Assembly: GCF_022965805.1 (NCBI RefSeq)
Contig: NW_027331648.1
Coordinates: 310,001 to 374,000 of the forward strand
Source of the DNA: Primulina eburnea
Taxonomy: Eukaryota > Streptophyta > Magnoliopsida > Lamiales > Gesneriaceae
Direction: 5' to 3'
Length of the DNA stretch: 64,000 nucleotides
In this document: one piece after another, positions 47,414-58,521 of the stretch
Layout of the letters: each line of letters starts with the position of its first letter
How positions within the stretch are numbered: the stretch's first letter is position 1
Notes under the pieces: model-generated
Databases searched by the model: none
What the model was told of the DNA's origin: nothing
What the model saw: only the letters and a program-made list of their open reading frames with translations
Position numbers and translations under genes: made by a program

Positions 47414-49276
47414 AATGATGTGCTGAACCGCAATAGAAAAGTGATACATTTTATGGTTTTCAACATAATTATTAGAGTATTAGTCCAAATGAACTGAAAC
47501 CAATTTCATTGGGAATCTAATACATAGTACTAAAACTTTCATGTTTTGGGTTTTGTCCAAATCTATTTAGAAATAGGGGCAAAATCATCCCGAAGTGTAA
47601 CGTGTGAATTGCACTTTTTGCACTGATACATTTTGAGAGAATGAGCTTAACTCTCGCGTACGATATCCAAATTGAGTGAGGTTGGTGGCAAATGAAAATC
47701 AAGATATAGATCTACAACTTGCATGTTGACCACTTTTGTTCATATGGAACCTAGAATGTTGGACAGAACACCTCGCGCTCGAGTTGGGACATTTTACCAC
47801 CCGAGCGCGGAAAAATTCGCATTGGGGGACAGAACGTCTCGCTCTAGAGCACGAGATGTTACTGCCTGAGCATGAAACCGACATTGGTTAGGTGATAAGA
47901 ACAATGTTATTGTACAATATTTATTTATTTTTCTTACCGCAACTTCGAGAGAAGACGAGAGAAACTGGATTTCTATCGTACGAAATCACCTCGACACGCT
48001 ATTTGAACTTGAAACAAATTATATATTCGGAATCATCGCGTCGAGATGGTTCTTTTGAGATAAGTTGCTTCTAGTTTCAACACCTCTATTTATTGAAATG
48101 CTGGAATATCATGTTTTTGAAGTCAAGATTCATATATGTGGTAGAATAACCGACAAGAAACTAAGTTTTGAAGTCGGAATTGAATTATGTTATGATTTCG
48201 ATTTGATATGAATTTCCAAAGTTTCAAAAGATATTTGAAACTTATATTGTTGAATTTGAATGAAATTATTGATTGAAATGAATGTGTTATTGATGTAGAT
48301 AGAGTTTCTATACTGAAATCTTCAAGCTACATCGACTGGAAACGAAGAATTGATGTATGTTGCAATCGAGTAACATATGACATGTATCTGTATCATATGA
48401 TATATGTTTGATTGATTTGATTGAGAATATGTGTCTATATGCCTTATTCGTTGAGTTGATGTGGTATAGACATTATGATTGGATTATCGATGTATAAAAT
48501 AAATATTTTTTCAACTCACATTATTTGCTACATACATCGATACATGACATGCACGTTGAGCTATGGTCATTGGATACCCTGATATGATTGGATTTGATTC
48601 TGAGATTTGTGAACATGTTGCTATGTTTGGCATTATGTGGCCCTTAAATCATAGTCATTTGTGGCCCCGATGATTGATTGAGATTTGGAATTTGATAGCG
48701 CTTTGTCGATGCTGTCATACGGGTATCCCTGATTGAGGCCGGTGTGCCAGCTCAAGCATTGATTTGATAGTGATCCGATTGATTCCAATATATGCTCAAT
48801 GGATGGGCATTTGACTTGATGTCTCCACGACTTACTTGCATTGCATATCATATATCATTTTGTAGATATATGTTGTATATATAATGGTTGTTCCTTACGG
48901 AGCTTTGATCACCCCCAAGGGGGTGTTGTTGTTGTCTTTGTGTGTGGACAATGACATATACATCAGGTTATCAGGAGACCGGAGATGGTACTTTTGGAGG
49001 GTCTCACGATTGATTTGATGTTTAATGGTCTATTTCAACATATATGTATATGTATCTATATACCGGGTCATGTTCTGAGGATATGAATTGTTTGTATGTA
49101 GTTGGTTTTGATTATGTGTGGGAATATTTTATGATGTGAGATAAAATACTATTTTAAATATTCAAATAATATATTTTGGGCTCATTGTAAAGAAAATCTA
49201 AACACTTTTTCCGCTGTAATTAATTAACCCTAATCAAATTACATTGTAATAACAATTAAGAGTTAAGGACCCCACA
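47414..49276 (+). mobile_element. Solo LTR A, second part
   Basis: This continues 35877-36036; the first five bases are the duplicated AATGA. It reads in the opposite direction to the Tekay-like LTRs and ends TAAGGACCCCACA. Its outer flanks GAAGT (35872-35876) and GAAAT (49277-49281) form a near-perfect target duplication. It is clearly more diverged than the two Tekay-like LTRs are from each other. Confidence 0.87.
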
Positions 49277-49889
49277 GAAATGATCGTTCTCTGCTTTCAC
49301 TACCTCATCCAACCCTCTTGATTTGTTAAAGCATGGACCTTCAACATCACAAAGCATTCAACTCTCAAAACATTAAGAACAAGAGATTGAAGATCCATTT
49401 TCAAAACAAGTGCTGGATAAGTTGCATACTATCTCTCAGTCCATCAGCTCTGTGGAAATCAAGCACTTTGCTCACATAGTGGCATTAAAAAATTTCAAAG
49501 ACCAAATTCTTAAGGAATTGAATTCCATTGGGATGCAATGCCTCACACATCCTGTTGTTCATGTCAAAATGAAGCGTTAAAAAGTCAATATGAATTGTGA
49601 ACTATCCGGACAGATGATCTAACTAAAGAATCATATGGATCAGTGGATGGATCACATTCAAACAACCCTTGGTAGCCAGCTTCGGGAAATACTTGAATAT
49701 ATGCAGCGTGGTGATGTCAAAAAGGTGGAAGGCGTGAATTACAAAAATCTTGAAGAGAGGAAAATACGGACTGAGAGAGAAAAATATGAAGAATCTAAAC
49801 AAACCGATGAAAAAGAAGGAAAGAAGAAAAATCTATAAGAATAAAAGAGGTGGAAGCAGTGGCGGCTCAACTTCAATTTTCTATAGATA
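49277..49889 (+). pseudogene. Extra ORF of the old Copia relic (3' part)
   Basis: After solo LTR A, a charged, helix-prone region resumes. It includes MDQWMDHIQTTLGSQLREIL at 49635, then YMQRGDVKKVEG and a lysine- and glutamate-rich tail ending 49838. In another frame the next bases read KRGGSSGGSTSIFYR and a stop. A charged tail with a glycine-serine end is what I remember for the same hypothetical protein family. Several stops precede 49635. No function is assigned. Confidence 0.55.
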
Positions 49890-51285
49890 GGTTTATTCAA
49901 TTTGTTTATAGGTGTAATAAGACTTATCTTTTTTTGCAATATTATATGTTCATTGTTATCTCAATGAAGAACATTCTTTGGTTTCAAGTCTTATTTTACC
50001 TATTTTGTAATCGATGCAACTAGTTTAACAGCTTAGTTTTGTCATTACGAAAAATAAAAAAAATTGTTAAGAAATATTATACACTAAGTTTTGGTAATGA
50101 AAAATAACAGCATCGAGTTGTTGAAGAGTCCAACTGCCAAGTATTTTCATTTATTTACCATACTTTATCCATTAGATCAACTCAAACTGCTCAACATTAT
50201 ATCAGAAATTCAAGCTGCAGAGATCATGTGTCTTATAAACGAACGAAATCTTCAATAAAGTGCACAAGTCGCACTACGACAGAATAAATAATAGCAAATC
50301 AAGGTGGATACTACCACTTTAGTTGTTGAACAACTATCAATTAAAGTAATCAAAGCACAATATCCTACTAACTCTCAATTGACAGAATATTTATCAAAGT
50401 CAAAGATCAATCAACTTTTCAGAATCTAAAAGAACTAAAGCGACAAAAAGCAAAGGGTAATAAATGGCATTTAACGAATAGTACGATGATTAATAGCGAC
50501 AAAGTCATTCTCTTGAAATTTATTACAGATGATCATGAAAATCATTTCCGACCGTTGGTACTTTTCGATTACGATATGCAGATTCAGATATGAAGAAAAT
50601 AATCGGTAATAAACAGAACTACACACATGTAATTATGCAATATTCAAGATCTCCGGCACTTTATTCAATCAAATATTAAGCTGGTCAACTTAGCACATGC
50701 TTATCAGACTACGTCGGGTCTTCTAAAGATCATTTTGTGATACTTTACTAACTCAAGCTATCAAAGCTACCGTTGGTGTTTCTATTGGTTTTTGGTAAAT
50801 CGAGGTTCTTGAACAGCCATAATTTGTTGCGTGATCACTAAAAGTTTCAATTTATTAAATTACTCCTAGTCGCAGTGGGTTGTTAAAAAGTGTTTTAAAA
50901 CTAAATTTTTTTAGTAGATTCCTTCCTAAGGGAAAGAAGAGACGACACATGAGTATTCATTTATGAACATCCATAAATTATGTTTTCTTTATCTTATGCA
51001 CTTTCTATTACTTGCTTGCATATCTAGTTGTTCTTTTGTTAGCTAATGTTTATATTAAATATATATTTTATCACTAATCTAGTCGGATAATTTTTGAACT
51101 TGTTTATTTTTGTGGTTCAGCGAAGTCTAGCTATTCAAAAAAGTGCCTAAACAACCTAAAAACGTTAAAGCAAGCTTAGTTTTAGCAAATATTTCAATCC
51201 ATCTTCTTTTAAACTATGTGATGATTCAAACAGTTTAGATTAATTTATGTAAAGAAATGCGTGCCATCAAATTAAATATGTGGAA
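49890..51285 (+). other. 3' noncoding/LTR-like remainder of the old Copia relic
   Basis: AT-rich sequence downstream of the extra ORF. GTTTTGGTAATGA near 50088 and CACATGCTTATCAG near 50694 look like pieces of a SIRE-type LTR. The second recurs near 62945. No clean LTR borders or partner LTR can be defined. Confidence 0.4.
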
Positions 51286-51712
51286 TGTCGGCAAGAGTTT
51301 TCAAAGAAGGTGGGGCCAGTCAAGAAAGGCAGCAGGCAACTAAACATGGGTTGGCAATTTCGTGGAAATATGAATATGCGTATTCACACGGTCAAGAGGC
51401 TCTATAAACAGAGCTCCTCCTTTCATTCTGAAATCATCCCTTCTTCGATTTTTCTCTCGTTTTATAAGCATTTGAGTGCTTAGTTCTATGATATTTGTGA
51501 GGCGTTTTGTTCTCCTGTATTAAGAGTGTGTGTTCTCTTTGGAAACACAGTGAGTGAGTTGTACACCACAAAATATTATAGTGGAATTATTTTAATCTTG
51601 CCCGTGGTTTTTACCCTAATAATTTTTAGAGGTTTTCCACGTAAATCTCGGTGTCCATTTTATTCTTTATTTTCGGGTTTTATTATATCAAATTCTGCAC
51701 GTGAGACCAACA
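51286..51712 (+). repeat. Copia-4 5' LTR
   Basis: It starts TGTCGGCAAGAG and ends GAGACCAACA. It is closely related to the Copia-2 LTR but has a different segment just after the first 15 bases. Confidence 0.9.
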
Positions 51713-51714
51713 AG

Positions 51715-51729
51715 TGGTATCAGAGCCTT
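51715..51729 (+). promoter_or_regulatory. Copia-4 primer binding site (initiator methionine tRNA)
   Basis: TGGTATCAGAGCC two bases after the LTR. Confidence 0.92.
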
Positions 51730-51866
51730 GGTTTAAAATTTTTTAAAATTCTGAGTATGCTCTGTGGTTGCAGCCTAGACTGAATTTCCACATCAGAAAA
51801 GATTTTTTGAAATTTTTTATTAAGGCATGATTATTTTGTACATTCTACTAAATTGTTGTAGACATA

Positions 51867-53110
51867 ATTGCGGGAAGGTACGATATAGAAAAGTTCAATG
51901 AAAGCAATTTTATGCTGTGGAAAATAAAGATACAAGCAGTTTTAAGAAAGGAGAATTGCTTGGCGGCTATTGGAGATAGACCGGTGGAAATTACGGACGA
52001 TGGAAAGTGGAATGAGATGAATGATAATGTTGTTGCCAATTTACACTTGGCTATAGCAGACGAAGTATTGTCAAGTATCTCTGAGATAAAAACAGCAAAA
52101 GTTATCTGGGATATTCTGACAAAGATGTACGAGGTCAAGTCGCTACAAAACATGATTTTGCTAAAGAGAAAGATTTATACTCTTCGGATGGCAGAATCCT
52201 CATCGATGACCGATCATATCGACACACTAAATACTTTATTTGCCCAACTCACTTCTATGGGGCATAAAATATGGGAAAATGAACGTGCAGAGCTTCTACT
52301 TCAAATTCTACCAGATTCATATGATCAACTTATCATCAACATAACCAACAATATTCTCATGGACTTTCTAAGATTCGACGATGTCTTAACTGCGGTTCTC
52401 AGAGAAGAAAGCCGGCGCAAGAATAAGGAAGATAGGTTGGTAACCTCGAAACAGGCAGAGGCTCTACCGATGATAAGAGGAAGATTCATGGACCGTGACT
52501 CCAGTGGGAGTCAAAGACGGGGTAGATCAAAGTCGAGAAGTAAGAAGAAAAATGTTTACTGCTTTAAATGTGGCGGTAAAGGGCACTTCAAGAAATAGTG
52601 TACGATATCGAGAAAAGTTCTCAAGGAATTGTGGCTAGTACTTCAGGCGGTGGTGAAATATTATTCAGCGAAGCAGCAACTTTTGCATAAGGCATGCACA
52701 AATTTTGTGACACATGAATTATGGATTCAGAAGCAACGTGGCACATGACATCTCGGAGAGAATGGTTTGAACATTATGAACCAATCTCTGATCATGCCTT
52801 GGAAATCGCTGGGGTCGGTACTATCAAAATTAAATGTTTGATGGCACCATTCGCACCATACAAGAGGTACGACATGTGAATGGACTGACGAAGAATCTTT
52901 TGTCCTTGGGGTAATTGGATGACATCGGGTGCAAAACCCATATAGAGAATGAAATCATGAAAATTGTGAAGGGTGCGTTTGTGGTTATGAAGGCGGAAAA
53001 ATTTGCTGCAAATCTGTATGTACTTTTGGAGAAACACACAAAGAGGCAGAACTAGCTGTTGCATCAATTGGTTCAGGAGAAGAATTAACAGTATTATGGC
53101 ATAGAAAGCT
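51867..53110 (+). pseudogene. Copia-4 gag and protease (broken)
   Basis: At the position of the Copia-2 gag start the codon is ATT (51867-51869) instead of ATG, followed by AGRYDIEKFNESNFMLW. Gag stays open to 52598, where a TAG falls inside the zinc knuckle region (CFKCGGKGHFKK, stop). Protease remnants follow with further stops near 52690 and 52720 and the motif MDSEATWHMT, in which the glycine is lost. Confidence 0.9.
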
Positions 53111-53117
53111 CGGGCAT

Positions 53118-55640
53118 ATGTCAGAACGAGCGTTGAAAATTCTCTCAGAACGAAAGCTGCTGACGGGACTTACAAAAGTGTCACTACCTTTTTGTGAGCA
53201 TTGTGTTACCAGTAAACAACACAGATTAAAGTTTGGCACTTCTACTGCCAGAAGAAAAAGTATATTGGAGCTGATTCATTCGGATGTTTCGCAAGCACCA
53301 GTTGTATCCCTAGGAGGAGCGAGATACTTTGTCTCGTTCATTGATGATTTCTCTAGAAGATGTTGGGCATATCCAATCAAGAAGAAATCAGATGTTTTCC
53401 AAGTCTTCAAAGATTTCAAAGCGCAGGTTGAACTTGATTCTGAAAATAAAATCAAGTGTTTTAGGACTGACAATGGAGGATAATATACCAGTGACGACTT
53501 TGATGCATATTGTCAACATGAAGGCATCAAAAGATAGTTCACGACGGCTTACACACCTCAACAGAATGGAGTGGCAGAGCGGATTAACAGGACCTTGTTG
53601 GACAGAACAAGAGCTATGTTGAGGACTGCGGGTCTAGACAAGTCATTTTGGGCGGAGGCAGTCAAAACCTCTTGTTATATTATCAATTGTTCTCCTTCAG
53701 TGGCGATTGATCTGAAGAGCCCGATGGAGATGTGGACCGGGAAGCCGACATATTATTATCATTTGCATACATTTGGAAGTCCGGTGTACGTTCTGTACAA
53801 TGAGACATAAAGATCAAAGTTGGATTCGAAATCAAGAAAATGTATCTTCTTAGGTTATGCTGATGGAGTAAAGAGGTTTCGCTTGTGGGATCCTACTGTT
53901 GACAAGCTTGTCATCAGCAGGGATGTTATAAAATAAAGGGAGACAAAGGCACACTGAATTCAGAAACTACTGTATTTCAGGTGGAAAATAAGACAGACGA
54001 AGGTCAAATTTCTTGTGATGCAGTACCAGAGCACAAAGAACAAGAACATGTTGAGTCTGAGGTTTTCAATGTGAGGAAGTCAACTCGAGACAGAAGACCA
54101 CCAGGTTTGCTTTCAGATTATGTCACTGAATGGTGAGCCATCGAGTTTCCACAAGGCTACTCAAAGTTCGGATGTATCATTATGAATGATAGCAATGCAA
54201 GAAGAGTTAGAGGCATTAGACAGAAATAAAACTTGGGATCTTGTTACACTACCACGAGGGAGGAAAGCCATTGGAAACAGATGGGTCTATAAGATCAAGC
54301 GTGATGGTAATAACCAAGTGGAGCGATATCGTGCTAGATTGGTGGTAAAAGGGTATGCTCAGAAAGAAGGCATTGACTTCAATGAGATATTTTCTCATGT
54401 GGTTCGACTTACAACAGTCAGAGTAGTGTTGGCATTGTGTGCGGTGTTTTACCTACATCTAGAACAGCTAGATGTAAAAACGACGTTTCTTCATGGAGAT
54501 CTTGAAGAAGAAATCTATATGCTCCAGCCAGAAGGTTTTGCAGAAAAAGGCAAAGATAACTTGGTTTGCAGGTTGAACAAATCTCTGTACGGTCTCAAAT
54601 AGGTGCCGATGTATTGGTATAAGAGATTTGATTCTTATATCATGAGCCTTGGATACAACAGAATGAGTGCAGACCCTTGTACGTATTTCAAGAGGTCTGG
54701 TGATGATTATATTATTTTGCTGTTGTATGTGGACGACATGTTGGTAGCAGGCCCCAACAAATATCAGGTCCAAGGATTGAAGACACAGTTGGCTAGGGAA
54801 TTTGATATGAAGGACTTGGGACCAGCAAACAAGATTCTAGGGATGGAAGTTCATCGAGACAGAAGTACAAAAAGATTTTGCTTTCCCAGAAAAATTATTT
54901 GAGGAAAATCTTGCAACGCTTCAACATGCAAGATAGTAAGCCAATTTCGACCCCTCTTCTTGTTAGCTTCAAGTTATCCTCCGAGATGTGTCCTAGCAGT
55001 GAAGCAGATAGGATGGATATGTCTCGAGTACCATATGCATTAGCAGTGGGAAGTTAGATGTTCGTCATGATCTGTACAAGACCGGACATTGCTCAACCAG
55101 TGGGAGCAGTTAGTCGGTGTATGACGAATCCTGGACGAGATCATTGGAACACTGTTAAGAGAATCCTTTGATACATTAAGGGTACCTCTAATGTTGTATT
55201 ATGTTATGGAGGATCGAATTTTACGCTCAGGGGTTATGTCGATTCAGATTATGCAGGTGATCCTGATAAGAGAAAATCTACTACTGGTTATGTGTTTACA
55301 CTTGCAGGTGGAGCAGTAAGCTGGGTTTCAAAACTGCAGATAGTTGTGGCGTTATCTACAACAGAGGGAGAATACATGGCAGCTACTCAAGCTTGCAAGG
55401 AGGCAATATGGATTAAAAGGTTATTGGAGGAGATCGGGCACAAACAAGATAATGTTCCTTTGTTTTGTGACAGTCAGAGTGTCTTGCACATTGCAAGGAA
55501 TCCAGCCTTTCATTCTAGGACGAAACACATTGGAGTTCAATTTCCCTTTGTACGGGAAGTAGTAGAAGAAAGAAGCGTGGATATGCAGAAGATCCATACA
55601 AAAAAAAAAAAAACACAGCTGATTTTCTGACCAAGCCAGT
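53118..55640 (+). pseudogene. Copia-4 integrase, reverse transcriptase and RNase H (broken)
   Basis: Integrase (53118-53810) has FCEHCVTSKQHR, FIDDFSRRCWAY and RTDNGG, then a stop at 53481. A second stop lies at 53535-53537, and the frame resumes with MAERINRTLLDRTRAM. Reverse transcriptase (54186-54902) keeps LLLYVDDMLVAGP, but a TAG replaces the glutamine of LYGLKQAP at 54600. RNase H (55292-55640) has FCDSQSVLHIARNPAFH and ends in a run of A (55602-55613) that shifts the frame. Confidence 0.9.
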
Positions 55641-55771
55641 GAACACTTATAAGTTTGAGTGGTGTAGATCCTCAAGTGGTCTAGCGGAAACGTAAACAGC
55701 GGGGAATGGCAAGATTAAAAGGATGTGTGAAGATGTGTTTGATTCTCAATCAAATCTCCAAATGGGAGAAA

Positions 55772-56186
55772 TGTCGGAAAGAGTTTTCAAAGAAGGTGGG
55801 GCCAGTCAAGAAAGGCAGCAGGCAGCAAAATATGGATTGGCAATTTCGTGGAAATATGACGGTCCAGAGGCTCTATAAATAGAGCTCCCCCCTTTCATTC
55901 TGAAATCATCCCTTCTTCGAGTTTTCTCTCGTCTTATAAGCATTTGAGTGATTAGTTCTATAATATTTATGAGGTGTTTTGTTCTCTTATATTAAGAGAG
56001 TGTGTTTTCTCTTTGAAAACACAGTGAGTGAGTTGTATACCACAAAAAATTATAATGAAATTATTTTCATCTTGTCCGTGGGTTTTACCCTAATAATTTT
56101 TAGGGGTTTTCCACGTAAATCTCGGTTTCTATTTTATTCTATATTTTCGGGTTTTATTATCTCAAATTCTGCACGTGAGACCAACA
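55772..56186 (+). repeat. Copia-4 3' LTR
   Basis: It follows the tract AATGGGAGAAA, starts TGTCGGAAAGAG and ends GAGACCAACA. Confidence 0.9.
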
Positions 56187-56265
56187 TGAAAGAGATGAAA
56201 AGATTATTTCGATTTTTTTTATACAGTAGGGATGTGAGATTTCTCTAACTAAACAGTATTAGAAA

Positions 56266-56315
56266 TAGAACTCTTAACACATGCAAGACCTAGAACTCTT
56301 AACACATGCAAGACC
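56266..56315. repeat. 25-bp tandem duplication
   Basis: Two identical adjacent units beginning TAGAACTCTTAACACATGCA (56266-56290 and 56291-56315). A short replication-slippage type duplication. Confidence 0.9.
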
Positions 56316-56793
56316 TCTTTGATCTTAGATCGTCACTCTTACCAGTAAACAATCTGTTCATTATTTTATTTAATTTGAAAATATTTGGGGCCCTAATTTT
56401 GTTTGATCAAACAGATTGTGGAAAGATTGCAAGTACAGATTAGATAGACAGAGTCAACCCACAAATATAACTTAAAACATTTCAAAAAATAAAATAATCA
56501 TATTATAAATGTGACACAGACAAATATAATTTAAAACATTTCAAAAATAAAAAAATCAAAATATAGGATGACAATTTCATTGGTATTTACAGCTATACAG
56601 ACCAAATAAACTTAGAAAGTTATTGTTACCAAATGAATCACATGATTTATTATTTTAGTACCGGAGAAAATATTTTAATAATTCGAGGATCCTTTCTGGT
56701 GAGCTAGGTTTAATCATCGATTTTTAAAAAAGATACAATATTTGACATCTCATTATTTTGCGCCATATTAATGTGATGTGTGTGTGTGTGTGC

Positions 56794-56796
<3 letters not shown>

Positions 56797-56850
<54 letters not shown>
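56797..56850. repeat. (TA)n microsatellite, 54 bp, next to a (TG)n run
   Basis: Uninterrupted TA repeat. It is preceded by a (TG)n-like run at about 56773-56792 and followed four bases later by the target duplication of MITE copy 4. Confidence 0.95.
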
Positions 56851-56855
<5 letters not shown>

Positions 56856-56862
56856 TAGCGGA

Positions 56863-57045
56863 GGCAAAGACTTGTGTGAGACGGTCTCACAAGTCATATT
56901 TTATGAGACGGATCTCTTATTTGGGTCATATATGAAAAAATATTACTTTTTATGCTAAGAGTATTACTTTTTATTGTGAATATCGGTAGGATTGACATGT
57001 CTCACAGATAAAGATTCGTGAGACATTCTCACAAAAGACCTACTC
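56863..57045 (+). mobile_element. MITE copy 4 (GTGAGACGGTCTCAC family)
   Basis: This 183-bp copy starts GGCAAAGACTTGTGTGAGAC and ends GACCTACTC. The flanks CTTAGCGGA (56854-56862) and TTTAGCGGA (57046-57054) form a 9-bp target duplication with one mismatch. Confidence 0.87.
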
Positions 57046-58521
57046 TTTAGCGGATTATGACACATGCATGATGCGAGGACAGTATTTCATAGAAAACTAA
57101 ATAATAAAGTAGTGTTTTATCTTGAAATGAAATTTATTATTTTTAAAAAATTGAAATGGTATGAGGGAAAATAAAATGTAAAAAAAATAAAGCACGTGTA
57201 TTTCGGAATTTATAAATGGTAGTAACAATATAACACCAATATTTTAAAATATATAACAATTAAATGGGTTACGTTTTATTCGCTCTCATAGCATAGACAA
57301 TTATTATTACCAAAAATCTCATTATCAACAATTGCACTACTTTGTAATCCATAATATTTAAATATGTGGCCTCAAAGCTTACATAAATTGAAGGTTCAAA
57401 CTCTAGTCATTTTATCAACAACTATAGTTGGTTGTAGTAATATATATTCAATATTTTAAATCATACAACAATTAAAATGTTATGTGTCAATCGTTCTTAT
57501 AGTTGGAGCAATTATTAATAAAATATTTGGAAATTTTAAAAAAAGTTCAGGAGGGTGAATTTTTTATTTTGGCCCTATCAGTATCACTAATCAAAAACTT
57601 GCACGTAAATCATCCGAGGAAGTGGCATGAAAGTTTTCTAATCGAGCGGATTTACATGTTTGGCAGTGGTTTATGTCGTTTACAGGAATCAAGCATGAGC
57701 GCATAACTTGCGACCAACGAGGAAGCCCAAGATGGAAGCTCGCGGTTGTGCGTACTGCCTATGACGCACAATGGCTATGCGCCCAAAAAAAAAAGGACAG
57801 CATTGGGCACGCGGAAGCCTGCACACGGGCATGTGCACGGGAGGTGCAAAAGGCAAGAAAAAGATCAGAATCAGCACAGGTACGCACACCCACGCACGAC
57901 GTAGACCTGTTCGGGCTTTTTGTGGGCTCTTGGAACATGGATTGCAGATATAAAAATTGAAACAATAGCCATGAAGAGGGGAACCGCTGAACACAAAAGA
58001 ATACAGAGAACGAGAACGAAGAGCGAAGATGAAAAACGCATATACGGGGATGGAAGCGCAATTTCTGATTCGATTTTTCTATCCTTATTATTTCTTAAGT
58101 GAGTGATGTCGAAAAACATGAATTTTTTTATCATTTTTATTTCATGAACAGATTTATTTAATCTAGAGGACGACGTAGCTTGGTCGAATCTATATTTATG
58201 AATTGTTGATTTGCATATGCGAATTTTGTCTTGCTTTATTTTATCTTTTCCAGATTTTATTGTTTTCAATTACTTGATAAATAATTGGAATGTTATATTT
58301 ATTTGAGATTAATCACTTGGGAGAAAGGATATCGAGTGGGACCACAGGAGAATATATTGTTAGTGTTTATAGAGTTCGGAATGCATATAATTCTACCGAA
58401 CCCGTTAAAAGAATTAATATGTTGTTGAAATTAATTTTTGTTTATTTTTTATAAGGATATTGAATTAGAAATTAAAAAATTAATTAATATGTTTCATCTA
58501 GGAAAGAGGGTATGAATATTT
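57046..58521. other. AT-rich spacer with a possible Gypsy integrase scrap
   Basis: Near 57590-57640 the plus strand reads KNLHVNHPRKWHESF, like the NPRKWHEVLSE stretch of Gypsy integrases. That match is short and may be chance. A GC-richer stretch at 57700-57950 has open frames on both strands without recognisable similarity. The rest is featureless. Confidence 0.3.

Larger units (their letters stand above)
51286..56186 (+). mobile_element. Copia-4, full-length sister of Copia-2
   Basis: Both LTRs are present (427 and 415 bp). The flanks TGGAA (51281-51285) and TGAAA (56187-56191) form a one-mismatch target duplication. The coding order matches Copia-2, but many more stops and small deletions are present. 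Confidence 0.92.

Noticed and set aside
35877..49276. Reading the inverted LTRs as the ends of one large TIR transposon
   Set aside because: The inner pair and the outer LTR have separate target duplications (AATGA against GAAGT/GAAAT), so these are two LTR insertions in opposite orientation.
57673..58269. Several overlapping open frames on both strands as a possible gene
   Set aside because: No recognisable motif, no consistent splice sites, and frames on opposite strands compete. Compositional bias explains them.
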